This document shows positions 25,187-33,751 of a stretch of 64,000 nt of DNA, in pieces (within the stretch, counting starts at the first letter, position 1; each line of letters begins with the position of its first letter). Below the pieces are notes generated by a model, which was not told where the DNA came from, searched no databases, and was given only the letters and a program-made list of their open reading frames with translations. The DNA comes from Candidatus Rokuibacteriota bacterium (GTDB lineage: Bacteria; Methylomirabilota; Methylomirabilia; Rokubacteriales; CSP1-6): contig JACPDG010000041.1 in the NCBI GenBank assembly GCA_016184125.1, positions 1 through 64,000 of the forward strand. The letters run 5' to 3'. Made by a program: the position numbers and the translations under genes.

Positions 25187-26154
25187 CAGCGCGCGCCCGC
25201 GTAGGAGATGCGCGGGTCGAGCCACCCGTACAGCAGGTCGGCGACCAGGTTGAAGATCACGACCAGGCCCGAGTAGACGAAGGTGATCGCCATCACGACG
25301 GGCGTGTCGTTCGAGAGGATCGCGGAGATCAGGAGCGAGCCGATCCCGGGCACGCGGAAGATCTGCTCGGTGATCACCGCGCCCGTGAAGATGTTGGGGA
25401 TCTGCAGCGCGACGAGCGTCACCACCGGGATCAGGGCGTTGCGGACGACGTGCTTGGCGATCGTCACGCGCTCGGAGAGCCCCTTGGCGCGTGCGGTGTT
25501 GACGTAGTCGAGCTGGACGACGTCCAGCACCGCGGAGCGGGTGAAGCGCGTGAGCGAGGCGGCCTGGAAGAGGCCGAGCACGGCCACCGGCATGATGGAC
25601 TGGCGCAGGTACTCCCAGGCCCACCGCCATCCCGTCGCCGCGATGTCCGAGCGGTAGATGAACGGCAGCCAGTCGAAGTAGATGGAGAACACGAGGATGA
25701 AGATCAGGCCCGTGAAGAAGGTCGGCAGCGAGAAGCCGATGAAGGCGAACGTGGTCGCGATCTGGTCGAAGACCGAGTAGGGGCGCACGGCCGAGTAGAT
25801 GCCCACGGGCAGGGCGATCAGGATGCCCAGGATCTGGGACATGCCGATGATCCAGAGGGAGGTGGGGAGGCGCTGGAGGATGAGCGTGTCGACGTCCACG
25901 CGGCTCATGAACGAGTAACCCCAGTCGCCCTTGAGCATCGACACGACCCAGCGCCAGTAGCGGACGAGCACCGGGTCGTCGAGCCCGAACTTCTGGCGCA
26001 GCTGCTGCGCCACCTCCGCCGGCACGTTGGGGTTGGTGGCGAGCTCCTCGAAGGGGTCGCCGGGGGCGAGCGCGAGGATCGTGAACAGGACGAGGCTGAT
26101 CCCGAAGAGCACCGGGACCGAGATGAAGAGGCGGCGGAGGAGGTACCTGGGCAT
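25186..26154 (-). CDS. ABC transporter permease, DppB-type
   Basis: A 322-aa protein with six membrane segments. The N-terminus LRRLFISVPVLFGISLVLFT and the LAPGDPFEE motif are DppB-like. The EAA loop reads NTARAKGLSERVTIAKHVVR. ATG 26154 is chosen; the longer upstream frame overlaps the pdxA-like gene and has no family similarity. Heterodimer partner of the DppC-type permease. Confidence 0.92.
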   Translation of the reverse strand: MPRYLLRRLFISVPVLFGISLVLFTILALAPGDPFEELATNPNVPAEVAQQLRQKFGLDDPVLVRYWRWVVSMLKGDWGYSFMSRVDVDTLILQRLPTSLWIIGMSQILGILIALPVGIYSAVRPYSVFDQIATTFAFIGFSLPTFFTGLIFILVFSIYFDWLPFIYRSDIAATGWRWAWEYLRQSIMPVAVLGLFQAASLTRFTRSAVLDVVQLDYVNTARAKGLSERVTIAKHVVRNALIPVVTLVALQIPNIFTGAVITEQIFRVPGIGSLLISAILSNDTPVVMAITFVYSGLVVIFNLVADLLYGWLDPRISYAGAR

Positions 26155-26171
26155 CGGGGCGCGAGCCCTCG

Positions 26172-27203
26172 CTAGCGCGAGGCGAGCATGGCCGCCGCCA
26201 CCTCGATCGCCTCGACCATGCTCTCGTGGTTGGCGATGCCCTTCCACGCCCGGTCGAACGCGGTGCCGTGATCCACGGAGACGCGCAGGAACGGCAGCCC
26301 GACGGTCACGTTCACGCCCGAGAGGCCCGTCCACCGCCGGCTCGCCTCGTCGTACTCGAAGCCGAGCGTTTTCACGGGGATGTGGCCCTGGTCGTGGTAC
26401 ATCGCGACGACGATATCAAACTCGCCGCCCCGCGCACGGGAGAACAGGGTATCGGCGGGCAGCGGTCCGGTGACGTCCATCCCCTCCGCGCGTGCGGCCT
26501 CGATCGCGGGGATGATCTGGTGCTGCTCCTCGTCGCCGAACAGCCCGTCCTCGCCCGCGTGAGGGTTCAGGCCCGCGACGGCGATGCGCCCCCGAGGCCG
26601 GTCCAGTCCGATGAGCGTCTGCCGCGCGAGGCGAATCGTGCGGAGCACGCGGTCGCGCGTCACGAGATCGGGGACGCGCCGCAGCGAGACGTGGGTCGTC
26701 ACGTGGATGACCTTCAGCTCGCGGCCCATCAGCAGCATCGCGAAGTCCCGCGTGCCGCTGAGGTCGGCGAGGATCTCGGTATGGCCCGTGTGTGACTTGC
26801 CCGCGGCGGCGAGCGCTTCCTTGTTGATCGGCGCGGTGACGATGCCGTCGATCGCGCGCTCGCGGGCCAGCCGCACCGCGGTCTCGATGTACTCGTACGC
26901 CGCGCGGCCGGCCGGCGCGCTCACTGCCCCGCGCGGCAGGCTCGCCATGTCGACGTTCGCGAGGTCCAGGACCTCGAGGACGCCGTCACCCCAGCGGCAC
27001 TCGTCGACGCGGTGCACCGCGTGGATCGCCAGGGGCGCCGCGATCAGCGTCGCGGCCTCGCGCATGGCGTCCGCGGACCCGATGACGACCGGCCTCGCGC
27101 GCTCGAGCACGGCGCGCTCACATGCGGCGCGCGCGATGATCTCGGGGCCGACGCCCGCCGGGTCGCCCATCGTCACGCCGAGGACGGGCCTCGCCGTGCT
27201 CAC
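26172..27203 (-). CDS. PdxA-family 4-phosphate dehydrogenase (likely PdxA2-type)
   Basis: A 343-aa protein of the PdxA fold: GVTMGDPAGVGPEIIARAAC, GIVTAPINKEALAAAGKSHTGHT (His metal ligand), NPHAGEDGLFGDEE and MYHDQGHIPVKTLGF. PdxA makes pyridoxal phosphate precursors, but PdxA2 paralogues next to DUF1537 kinases oxidise D-threonate or D-erythronate 4-phosphate to dihydroxyacetone phosphate. Overlap with the DUF1537 kinase (GTGA) points to the second role. Whether the acid is threonate or erythronate cannot be read here. Confidence 0.85.
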   Translation of the reverse strand: MSTARPVLGVTMGDPAGVGPEIIARAACERAVLERARPVVIGSADAMREAATLIAAPLAIHAVHRVDECRWGDGVLEVLDLANVDMASLPRGAVSAPAGRAAYEYIETAVRLARERAIDGIVTAPINKEALAAAGKSHTGHTEILADLSGTRDFAMLLMGRELKVIHVTTHVSLRRVPDLVTRDRVLRTIRLARQTLIGLDRPRGRIAVAGLNPHAGEDGLFGDEEQHQIIPAIEAARAEGMDVTGPLPADTLFSRARGGEFDIVVAMYHDQGHIPVKTLGFEYDEASRRWTGLSGVNVTVGLPFLRVSVDHGTAFDRAWKGIANHESMVEAIEVAAAMLASR

Positions 27204-28300
27204 GTGGCGGCTCGCTCCGCGAGCGACACGAAGAGGTCGGGCGGGCCGAACCCGCCGGCCTTCGTCACGATCCAGAGGTCCCGGCCGAGCCGCGACGGAA
27301 GCCGGCCGAGCGCCAGACCCGGCATCGGCGGCCCGGCAAGCTCGATGGTGTCGGCGCCGAGCGCGCGGCAGAGCGCGAGCGCTGTCTCGCCGCCCGTGAC
27401 CGCCACCAGGTCGAACCGGTCCGCGGCCAGACGCCGAGCCGCGTCCTCGGCCAGCCCGCGCGCGACGTCCGTGGGATTCGCCCGCCGCTCGCCTGCGCTC
27501 GCGACGACGCTGAGTCCCGCCCCACGTGCGCGCTCCGCCTGCTCACGGCTGGCAGGATGCAGGCTGCCCACGACGACGAGCCAGCGGCATCCGGCGGGGA
27601 GCCCGACGTGCTCGACGAGCACACCGAGTCGTCGCGCCAGGGCCCGTCCGAGCCCGGCCGAGCCGACGAGCAACGGGGCGGGCTCGACCTCGAACGCGCC
27701 GTCCACCAGCGCCTCGAGGTCCTCGTCGGTCTCGGCGTCGGCGACCACGATCATCCCGGCCAGGCGCTGCAGCCGGGCGGCGAGCGGCATGCTCCCGGCA
27801 CGCACCTGGGCAAGCGGGATCCACGCGAGCGGACGCTGGAGTTGCGGGCGGATGAGCGCAACGACGCTCGAGGACGAGCCGGCCGGGAGCGCCGGGAAGT
27901 CCGGGTCGCGTGCGATGGCGGTGTCCGCGACCGGCCGGCCGTCGACGAGGAGCACCCTGTCGACGACGGCCCGGCGCTGGGAAGGGAAGGCGGGCGCCAG
28001 GAGGGCGCTCGGCGCGCCGGTCGCCTCGAGCAGCGCCTCGACCTCGGCGCCGATCCGGCCGCGCAGGGTCGAGTCGATCTTCTTGAAGTACGCGGGGGCG
28101 GGTGCCGCGCGCGCCGCGCTCCGCACGCGCTCGCGCGCCGCGCTGGCGGTCGTCGTCCGGGTCTCGGTGTCGAGGACGCGGACGGGGGCGCCGGGTGGTC
28201 GGGCGGGCCAGATGGAGACGGGGACCGAGCCCTTGCCGGCGAAGAGGCTGCCGGTGTCGCAGGCCCCCGTGAGATCGTCGGCGAGGATCGTCAGGGTCAT
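27200..28300 (-). CDS. Four-carbon acid sugar kinase (DUF1537; DtnK/OtnK-like)
   Basis: A 366-aa kinase. The N-terminal domain opens with the signature LTILADDLTGACDTGSLFAG and contains FKKIDSTLRGRIGAE; the C-terminal domain has VVVGSLHPASREQ and the nucleotide-binding VAVTGGETALALCRALGA and VTKAGGFG. The family phosphorylates D-threonate, D-erythronate or related acids at O4. ATG 28300 gives the canonical N-terminus; 14 residues of an upstream frame are dropped. It leads the minus-strand operon (kinase, dehydrogenase, Dpp-type importer, amidase). Confidence 0.88.
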   Translation of the reverse strand: MTLTILADDLTGACDTGSLFAGKGSVPVSIWPARPPGAPVRVLDTETRTTTASAARERVRSAARAAPAPAYFKKIDSTLRGRIGAEVEALLEATGAPSALLAPAFPSQRRAVVDRVLLVDGRPVADTAIARDPDFPALPAGSSSSVVALIRPQLQRPLAWIPLAQVRAGSMPLAARLQRLAGMIVVADAETDEDLEALVDGAFEVEPAPLLVGSAGLGRALARRLGVLVEHVGLPAGCRWLVVVGSLHPASREQAERARGAGLSVVASAGERRANPTDVARGLAEDAARRLAADRFDLVAVTGGETALALCRALGADTIELAGPPMPGLALGRLPSRLGRDLWIVTKAGGFGPPDLFVSLAERAAT

Positions 28301-28354
28301 CGGAGCGCGCCTCACTATCGCGTATACTTGACAGGGTTTCAAGGCCGCAACCCG

Positions 28355-28981
28355 ATGAAGTCGTCGACGCTCTCCCTCGTGGCCGTGCTCCTCGGAGCCG
28401 CGGTCGCCGCGTCGTTCTTCGCCGCCCGGACCGCTCCAGTTCGATCGGAGGCGAAGCGCGCCGACCGGCGCTCGTCCGCGGCGACCACGTCGCCGTCCGC
28501 GGCGACCACGCCGCTGACCGTCGACGCGGCGATCAAGGAGCTCGACCTGATCCGTCCGTCACGGCCGAAGGCGGCCCACGACTTCACCCTCAAGACCCTC
28601 AATGGCAAGACGTTCCGGCTCGCCGAGCAGCGGGGGAACGTGGTGCTCGTGAACTTCTGGGCGACCTGGTGTCCGCCGTGCCGCGAGGAGATGCCGGCCA
28701 TGGAGCGCCTGCACCGCGCCCACAAGGAGCGCGGCTTCGTCATGGTGGCCGTGTCCGTGGACGCGGATCCCGCCGCCGTCGCGCCGTTCGTGAAGGAGCA
28801 CAAGCTGACCTTCACCATCGCGCTCGACCCGAAGATGGAGGCCGCCAACGCGTACGGGGTGCGCGCGCTGCCGTCGAGCTTCGTCATCGACAGGAGGGGG
28901 ACCATGGCGGCCTTCGCGCTCGGGCCGCGCGCGTGGGACAACCGTGCGGCGCACGCGCTGATCGAAGGGCTCGCTCGCTAG
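28355..28981 (+). CDS. TlpA-like thiol-disulfide oxidoreductase
   Basis: A 208-aa protein with an N-terminal membrane anchor (LSLVAVLLGAAVAASFFAA), a Ser/Ala/Thr-rich linker and a thioredoxin fold with FWATWCPPCREEMPAMERLH (redox CxxC) and the cis-Pro in ALPSSFVIDRRG. It acts in the periplasm, reducing disulfides for cytochrome c maturation or similar. The stop shares its G with the GTG of ccdA, so CcdA is the likely electron donor. Confidence 0.9.
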   Translation: MKSSTLSLVAVLLGAAVAASFFAARTAPVRSEAKRADRRSSAATTSPSAATTPLTVDAAIKELDLIRPSRPKAAHDFTLKTLNGKTFRLAEQRGNVVLVNFWATWCPPCREEMPAMERLHRAHKERGFVMVAVSVDADPAAVAPFVKEHKLTFTIALDPKMEAANAYGVRALPSSFVIDRRGTMAAFALGPRAWDNRAAHALIEGLAR

Positions 28982-29712
28982 TGGGCCAGCCGATCGGGGT
29001 CGTGGTCGCATTCACGGCGGGGCTCTTCTCGTTCCTGTCGCCGTGCGTGTTGCCGCTGTTCCCGTCGTACCTGTCGTTCGTGACCGGCATGTCGGTCACG
29101 GACCTGACCGGCGAGCTGACCGGCGCCGCCCGGCGGCGCGTGATGGCGCACTCGCTCGCGTTCATCCTCGGGTTCTCGCTCGTGTTCGTCTCCCTCGGCG
29201 CGTCGTTCAGCGCGGCCGGGCAGTTCTTCCTCGAGTACCGCGACTGGATCCGCCGGATCGGTGGCGTGCTGATCGTGCTCTTCGGCCTCTACATCGCGGG
29301 CTTCCTCAAGATCGGGCTCCTCATGCGCACGCAGCAGTGGCAGCTCCGGCAGAAGCCGGCGGGATACGTCGGCTCGGCCGCCGTCGGGATCACCTTCGCG
29401 ATCGGGTGGACGCCGTGCGTCGGGCCCATCCTCGGCGGGATCCTCTCGCTGGCCGCCACGGCCGAGACCGGCGGGATCGGCCTGCTCGTCGCCTACTCCG
29501 CCGGCCTCGGCGTGCCGTTCCTGCTCTCGTCGCTCGCGCTCGGCGCGTTCCTGAAGTTCTTCGCGCGCTACCGGCGGTTCATCCCGGTCGTCGAGCGCGC
29601 CGCCGGCGTGCTCCTGGTCGTCGTGGGCGTCCTCGTCTACACGAACTACTACCTGTTCCTCAACACGTGGGCGATCTCGCTCACGCCCGAGTGGCTGCTC
29701 AAGCGGCTGTGA
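28981..29712 (+). CDS. ccdA: CcdA-type thiol-disulfide transmembrane electron carrier
   Basis: A 243-aa, six-segment membrane protein. The redox cysteines are in FLSPCVLPLFPSYLSFVTG and IGWTPCVGPILGGILSL. CcdA carries electrons from cytosolic thioredoxin to periplasmic thioredoxin-like proteins. It directly follows tlpA-like and overlaps thrB-like by GTGA. Confidence 0.93.
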   Translation: MGQPIGVVVAFTAGLFSFLSPCVLPLFPSYLSFVTGMSVTDLTGELTGAARRRVMAHSLAFILGFSLVFVSLGASFSAAGQFFLEYRDWIRRIGGVLIVLFGLYIAGFLKIGLLMRTQQWQLRQKPAGYVGSAAVGITFAIGWTPCVGPILGGILSLAATAETGGIGLLVAYSAGLGVPFLLSSLALGAFLKFFARYRRFIPVVERAAGVLLVVVGVLVYTNYYLFLNTWAISLTPEWLLKRL

Positions 29713-30617
29713 CGCCGGGACCCCACCGCGTCCACGTCCGCGTCCCCGCGACCACGGCGAACCTCGGCCCGGGGTTCGATGCGCTCGGGCTCGCGCTGGC
29801 GCTCCACAACGACGTGATCGCCGCCGAGGCGGACGATGTCGCCGTCACGATCGAGGGCCACGGGGCTGCCGACCTTCCCGCCGACGCGCGCAACGTCGTC
29901 GTCCGCGGGATGCGCCTGGCGTACGAGGCCGCCGGCCGGCCGTTCCGGGGCGCGCGCGTGCGTTGCGCGAACCGCATCCCGCCGGCGCGCGGCCTCGGGT
30001 CCAGCGCCGCCGCGTGGGTCGGCGGTCTCGTCGCCGCGAACGCGCTGCTCGGGTCACCCCTCGATCGCGAGACGCTGCTGACGCTAGCGACCCGGAGCGA
30101 GGGCCACCCGGACAACGTCGCCGCCGCGATCTGCGGCGGTCTCACCGTCTCGTGCGTGACGCCGTCCGGCGTGACGGCGATCTCGCTGCCGGTGCCGCCC
30201 CGTCTCACGTGGGTCACGCTGGTGCCCGAGCGCACGAGCTCGACGGCCGAGGCGCGCGCGGTGCTCCCGGCCGCCGTGCCGCGCGAGGACGCGATCTTCA
30301 ACGTCCAGCGGGTCGCGCTGCTGCTCGCCTCGCTCCAGACGGACGCCCCGGAGGCGCTGCGCACGGCGCTCGACGATCGCCTCCACCAGCCGTATCGCCT
30401 GCGCCTGTTCCCGTGGATGCCGGACGTCGTCGCGGCCGCGCAGAAGGCGGGCGCCCTCGGCTGCGTGCTGAGCGGCGCCGGGCCGTCGCTCCTCGCGGTG
30501 GTCGGTGACGATGGCGCGAAGGTCGGGCGGGCGATGGAGTCGGCGCTGCGGCAGGCGGGGATCCCGGGCACCGCCCACGTGTTCGCCGTCGATGCGCACG
30601 GCGCCCGCGTGGTCTAG
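29709..30617 (+). CDS. thrB: Homoserine kinase
   Basis: A 302-aa GHMP kinase. The N-terminal VPATTANLGPGFDALGLAL and the phosphate-binding loop IPPARGLGSSAAAWVGGLVA are classic ThrB. The C-terminal GCVLSGAGPSLLAVV closes the fold. It phosphorylates homoserine in threonine synthesis. No other threonine genes are nearby; its coupling to ccdA appears incidental. Its last codons (GTGGTCTAG plus the next 12 bases) are repeated 100 bp downstream inside a repeat element. Confidence 0.92.
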   Translation: MTPGPHRVHVRVPATTANLGPGFDALGLALALHNDVIAAEADDVAVTIEGHGAADLPADARNVVVRGMRLAYEAAGRPFRGARVRCANRIPPARGLGSSAAAWVGGLVAANALLGSPLDRETLLTLATRSEGHPDNVAAAICGGLTVSCVTPSGVTAISLPVPPRLTWVTLVPERTSSTAEARAVLPAAVPREDAIFNVQRVALLLASLQTDAPEALRTALDDRLHQPYRLRLFPWMPDVVAAAQKAGALGCVLSGAGPSLLAVVGDDGAKVGRAMESALRQAGIPGTAHVFAVDAHGARVV

Positions 30618-30855
30618 GAGCATGTCGGGTTATCGAGGAGTGCCACGGCTTTGCCGGGGCGCTCCGAGCGTCGGGGGGCATGGGGGGCCATCCGGGGCCC
30701 CCCATGTGGTGGTCTAGGGGCATGTCGGGGAAATCGAGGAGCGCCACGGGTTTCGCGGGTGCGTCCGCGCACCGCGGGTGCGTCCGCGCACCCCCCCCGG
30801 GGCGCTCCGAGCGTTGGGGGGCGTGGGGGGCCATTTCGGGGCCCCCCACACCGTT
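30609..30855 (+). repeat. Two copies of hairpin element, first duplicated with the thrB 3' end
   Basis: GTGGTCTAGGAGCATGTCGGG (30609-30629) recurs with one base change from 30709, a period of exactly 100 bp. Each copy continues into the GAGCGCC-type hairpin and a GGGGGGCC / GGCCCCCC hairpin. In the second copy the loop of the first hairpin is filled by two tandem copies of a 19-bp unit containing the palindrome GGGTGCGTCCGCGCACC. The region separates thrB from the dCTP deaminase gene. Confidence 0.85.
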
Positions 30856-32007
30856 ATGACACGCCGGGCCGGCGACGATCACGGGGGCGTCCTGTCCGAC
30901 CGCGACCTGCGCGCCGCCGTCCGAGACGGCTGGATCAGCGCGGGCGAGCCGATCGCGGAGCGGCAGTTCCAGCCCGCGAGCCTCGACCTGCGGCTTGGCC
31001 CGGTCGCCTACCAGCTCCGCGCGAGCTTCCTGCCGTTCGGCGAGAGCGTGCAGGCGCGGCTCGGGCAGGACGGCGTGCTCGACGCGGACCTCGTCATCGA
31101 CCGCCTGCCGCTCGACGGCGGCGTGACATTCCAGCGCGGCTCCGTGTACCTCGTCCCGTTGCTCGAGTCGCTGCGACTCCCCGACGACGTCCGCGGCCGC
31201 TCGAATCCGAAGAGCACGACGGGGCGGCTCGACATCTTCACGCGCGTCATCAGCGATGGCACGGGGCGCTTCGACGAGATCCGCGGCGGCTACCGCGGCC
31301 CACTGTACCTGGAGGTCTGCCCGCAGTCGTTCCCGGTGCGCGTGCAGACCGGGGTGTCGCTCAATCAGCTCCGGCTCATGCGCGGGGCCACCTCGATGTC
31401 CGACGACGGTCTCGCGCGGCTCTACGCCGGCACGGCGCTCCTCTACGGCGACGACGACCGGCCGATCCCGGTCGAGCGCGTCGTGTTCAATGACGGTCTC
31501 GGGATGGGCGTGGACCTCTCCGGCCGCATGACGGGTGGGATCATCGGATACCGCGCGCACCCGAACCCTCCCGCCGTCGATCTCGCGCGGATCGCTGCGT
31601 ACGAGCCCGAGGAGTTCTGGGAGCCGATCAAGCGCCCGAGCCGCGACGCCTACATCCTGGAGGCCAACCGCTTCTACATCCTCGTGTCCAAGGAGCGGAT
31701 CCGCGTGCCGCCCGACTATGCCGCGGAGATGGTCGTGTACGATGCCGGAGCGGGCGAGATCCGGACCCACTACGCCGGGTTCTTCGATCCCGGATTCGGC
31801 TACGGCGACGGCGGCGTGCTCGGCACGAAGGTCGTCATGGAGGTCCGCGCACGGGAAGTTCCGTTCATGCTGTATGACGGGCAGACGTCGTTCAAGGTCT
31901 GGTTCGAGCGCCTGCAGTCCCGGCCGGCGCGGCTCTACGGCGTGGGGCTCGAGTCGTCCTACCAGCACCAGACCCTCACACTCTCGAAGCAGTTCAAGCG
32001 CGCCTGA
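30856..32007 (+). CDS. dcd: 2'-deoxycytidine 5'-triphosphate deaminase (two-domain type)
   Basis: A 383-aa protein, about twice a classical Dcd, matching the alphaproteobacterial-type two-domain dCTP deaminase. N-terminal half: ERQFQPASLDLRLGPVAYQL, then RSNPKSTTGRLDIFTRV. C-terminal half: FIL-type strands, PGFGYGDGGVLGTKVVMEVR and FKVWFERLQSRPARLYG. It makes dUTP from dCTP for thymidylate synthesis. ATG 30856 follows the repeat element directly with no ribosome site. Confidence 0.88.
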   Translation: MTRRAGDDHGGVLSDRDLRAAVRDGWISAGEPIAERQFQPASLDLRLGPVAYQLRASFLPFGESVQARLGQDGVLDADLVIDRLPLDGGVTFQRGSVYLVPLLESLRLPDDVRGRSNPKSTTGRLDIFTRVISDGTGRFDEIRGGYRGPLYLEVCPQSFPVRVQTGVSLNQLRLMRGATSMSDDGLARLYAGTALLYGDDDRPIPVERVVFNDGLGMGVDLSGRMTGGIIGYRAHPNPPAVDLARIAAYEPEEFWEPIKRPSRDAYILEANRFYILVSKERIRVPPDYAAEMVVYDAGAGEIRTHYAGFFDPGFGYGDGGVLGTKVVMEVRAREVPFMLYDGQTSFKVWFERLQSRPARLYGVGLESSYQHQTLTLSKQFKRA

Positions 32008-32043
32008 CCGCGTGGACCGCCGGCGGCAGGCCTCTTGCTACCA

Positions 32044-32061
32044 GCTTGCTACCAAGCAAGC
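32044..32061 (+). terminator. Hairpin after dcd
   Basis: GCTTGCT (32044-32050) pairs with AGCAAGC (32055-32061) around ACCA. It begins 37 bases after the dcd stop, followed by CAGGGGG rather than a T-run. It is the first structure after the gene and a possible terminator. Confidence 0.4.
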
Positions 32062-32103
32062 AGGGGGAAAGCTCGGCCCGCGATGTTAGAATTCTGAGGA
32101 GAC

Positions 32104-32247
32104 GTGAGGGTGCGGTATCCACCGCATCCGGGGCAGCGGCATCCACCGCACCCGAGGGAGCGGCATCCGTCGCTTCCGGAGCTGGCGGCACACGCCACCG
32201 CGGCGACACACGCCGCGTCAGGGGTCCCAGGCCCGACGGAGGGCGAC
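32104..32247 (+). other. Pup leader with 24-bp repeats; possible N-terminal extension
   Basis: About three copies of a 24-bp unit (core GCGGCATCCACCGCACCCGA) occupy 32109-32185. The whole segment is open in the Pup frame from GTG 32104, which has its own good ribosome site (GAGGAG) and a TAGAAT box at 32087-32092. It would add 48 residues rich in His, Pro and Arg to Pup. Either this is a translated extension, unusual for Pup, or a non-coding repeat tract. Confidence 0.4.
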
Positions 32248-32451
32248 ATGGCAGAGCAGAAGAAGAAAGAGACGCGACCAACCAAGCCCCAGGACGGCGG
32301 CGGCGACGGCGGAGCCGGCAGCGCCGAGCTGACCAAGAAGGGCAAGAAGATCAAGGAAGACATCGACAAGCTCCTTGACGAGATCGACGACATCCTCGAG
32401 GAGAACGCCGAGGAGTTCGTGAAGAGCTACGTCCAGCGCGGAGGCGAGTAG
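32248..32451 (+). CDS. pup: Prokaryotic ubiquitin-like protein Pup
   Basis: A 67-aa, charged, mostly disordered protein: MAEQKKKETRPTKPQDGGGD, then a helix KKIKEDIDKLLDEIDDILEE and the tail AEEFVKSYVQRGGE. The helix binds the proteasomal ATPase (Mpa/ARC) and the C-terminal Gly-Gly-Glu is linked by PafA to target lysines. Ending in Glu means no Dop deamidation is needed. GGAGGG precedes the ATG. No proteasome, mpa, pafA or dop gene is in the window, where these are usually neighbours. It is followed after 3 bp by the fmdB gene. Confidence 0.85.
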   Translation: MAEQKKKETRPTKPQDGGGDGGAGSAELTKKGKKIKEDIDKLLDEIDDILEENAEEFVKSYVQRGGE

Positions 32452-32454
32452 CCG

Positions 32455-32715
32455 ATGCCGATCTACGAGTACCGCTGCCGTACGTGTGGTGGTGACTTCG
32501 AGAAGTACGTCGCGATGTCCGGAGCGGCCGTGGCCTGCCCCTCGTGCGCGAGCGAGAGCGTGATGCGCAAGCTCTCGGTCTTCGGAGTACGCGCCGATAC
32601 GCCGGTCGCGTCCGCGCACCCCACGGGTGCGTCCGCGCACCCCACGGGTGCGTCCGCGCACCCCGCGATGAGCGGCGGCGGTGGCTGTTGCGGCGGCGGC
32701 TGTTCCTGCGGCTGA
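32455..32715 (+). CDS. FmdB-family zinc ribbon protein with inserted 21-bp repeats
   Basis: An 86-aa protein. PIYEYRCRTCGGDFEKYVAM and VACPSCASE form the FmdB-type CxxC...CxxC zinc ribbon; the C-terminus is a Gly/Cys-rich tail (CCGGGCSCG). Between them, residues 52-71 are nearly three copies of ASAHPTG, encoded by a 21-bp tandem repeat that contains the palindrome also found in the intergenic elements. The family is small and regulatory or structural in role; no activity is known. Confidence 0.85.
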   Translation: MPIYEYRCRTCGGDFEKYVAMSGAAVACPSCASESVMRKLSVFGVRADTPVASAHPTGASAHPTGASAHPAMSGGGGCCGGGCSCG

Positions 32716-32724
32716 GTCGATAGC

Positions 32725-32751
32725 GTGGGGGTCCCGCCCCGGGACCCCCAC
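32725..32751. terminator. 12-bp perfect hairpin after fmdB
   Basis: GTGGGGGTCCCG (32725-32736) pairs with CGGGACCCCCAC (32740-32751) around CCC. It begins 10 bases after the fmdB stop and ends about 70 bases before the LysR gene, separating the pup-fmdB unit from the selenium locus. Confidence 0.6.
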
Positions 32752-32806
32752 ACCCCACCGGAACCGTTGTGAAGGGCGCGTGGGCGCCCGTGCGCGTCTC
32801 CGGGCG

Positions 32807-32812
32807 TACAAT
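32807..32812 (+). promoter_or_regulatory. -10 box (TACAAT) of the LysR gene
   Basis: TACAAT is followed by eight bases (CCCGGCCC) and the ATG at 32821. No ribosome site intervenes, so the LysR message is probably leaderless. No clear -35 box is present at the usual spacing. Confidence 0.45.
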
Positions 32813-32820
32813 CCCGGCCC

Positions 32821-33726
32821 ATGGATCTTCGCCGGCTCGAGATCTTCGCCAAGGTCGCCGAGCTCGGGAGCTTCTCGCGCGCGGCGGACACGCTCTCGCT
32901 CACGCAGCCCACCGTTTCCGAGCACGTGCGCGCGCTGGAGGATGAGCTGGGCGTCCAGCTGCTCGACCGGCTCGGCCGCGGCGCCATGCCGACACGCGCC
33001 GGCGTCCTCTTCCTCGGGTACACGCACCGGCTCCTCGCTCTCGCCCGCGAGGCGCGCCAGGCCATCGACCAGTTCCAGGGCCGGACCAGCGGCGAGCTGA
33101 CCATCGGCGGCAGCACGATTCCCGGCGAATACCTGCTGCCGGCGCTCATCGGGCAGTTCAGGGGCAAGTACCCGGACATCTGCATCTCGCTCCTGATCGG
33201 CGACAGCCGGCAGGTCAGCGAGTGGGTCGACGAGGGGCGGGTCGAGCTCGGCGTCGTCGGCGCCCGGCCCGTTCCGCGCACCGTGGAGTCGAGACCGCTC
33301 GCGTCCGACGAGCTGGTCGTCGTCGTGCCTGCCGGGCATCCGTGGTTCGAGCGTGGGGTGGTGGGCCTTGGTGACATGCGGGGCGAGCCGCTCGTGCTGC
33401 GGGAGCGCGGGTCCGGCTCGCGGGACGCGTTCGAGCGTGCCCTCGAAGCCGCGGGTCTTGACCTCGCCGCGTTCCGCGTGGTGGGCGAGATGGGATCGAC
33501 CGAGGCCATCAAGCAGGCCGTGCGCGCGGGGGTCGGGATCTCGCTGATCTCGAAGCGCGCGGTCCAGGACGAGTGCCGCGCGAAGCTGCTCCACTGCGCC
33601 CGGGTGCAGGATCTGCCCGTGTCGCGGTCGTTCTACCTGGTCACGCACCGGGATCGCAGCCGCTCGCCGCTCGCCGTCGCGTTCCTGGAGTTCCTCGAAT
33701 CCCAGTTTCCCGTGGAGACATCGTAA
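32821..33726 (+). CDS. LysR family regulator, selenium-metabolism-associated type
   Basis: A 301-aa protein: N-terminal HTH (MDLRRLEIFAKVAELGSFSR, then TLSLTQPTVSEHVRALEDEL) and a periplasmic-binding-type effector domain from about residue 88 (GELTIGGSTIPGEYLLPALI). It resembles the CysB-like LysR proteins found beside selD in selenium-using bacteria. It sits 25 bp upstream of selD and the transporter genes, so control of selenium uptake and use is likely; the effector may be a selenium or sulfur oxyanion metabolite (inference). Confidence 0.85.
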   Translation: MDLRRLEIFAKVAELGSFSRAADTLSLTQPTVSEHVRALEDELGVQLLDRLGRGAMPTRAGVLFLGYTHRLLALAREARQAIDQFQGRTSGELTIGGSTIPGEYLLPALIGQFRGKYPDICISLLIGDSRQVSEWVDEGRVELGVVGARPVPRTVESRPLASDELVVVVPAGHPWFERGVVGLGDMRGEPLVLRERGSGSRDAFERALEAAGLDLAAFRVVGEMGSTEAIKQAVRAGVGISLISKRAVQDECRAKLLHCARVQDLPVSRSFYLVTHRDRSRSPLAVAFLEFLESQFPVETS

Positions 33727-33751
33727 TGACCGGGGGAGGTGAGCGGCTTCC

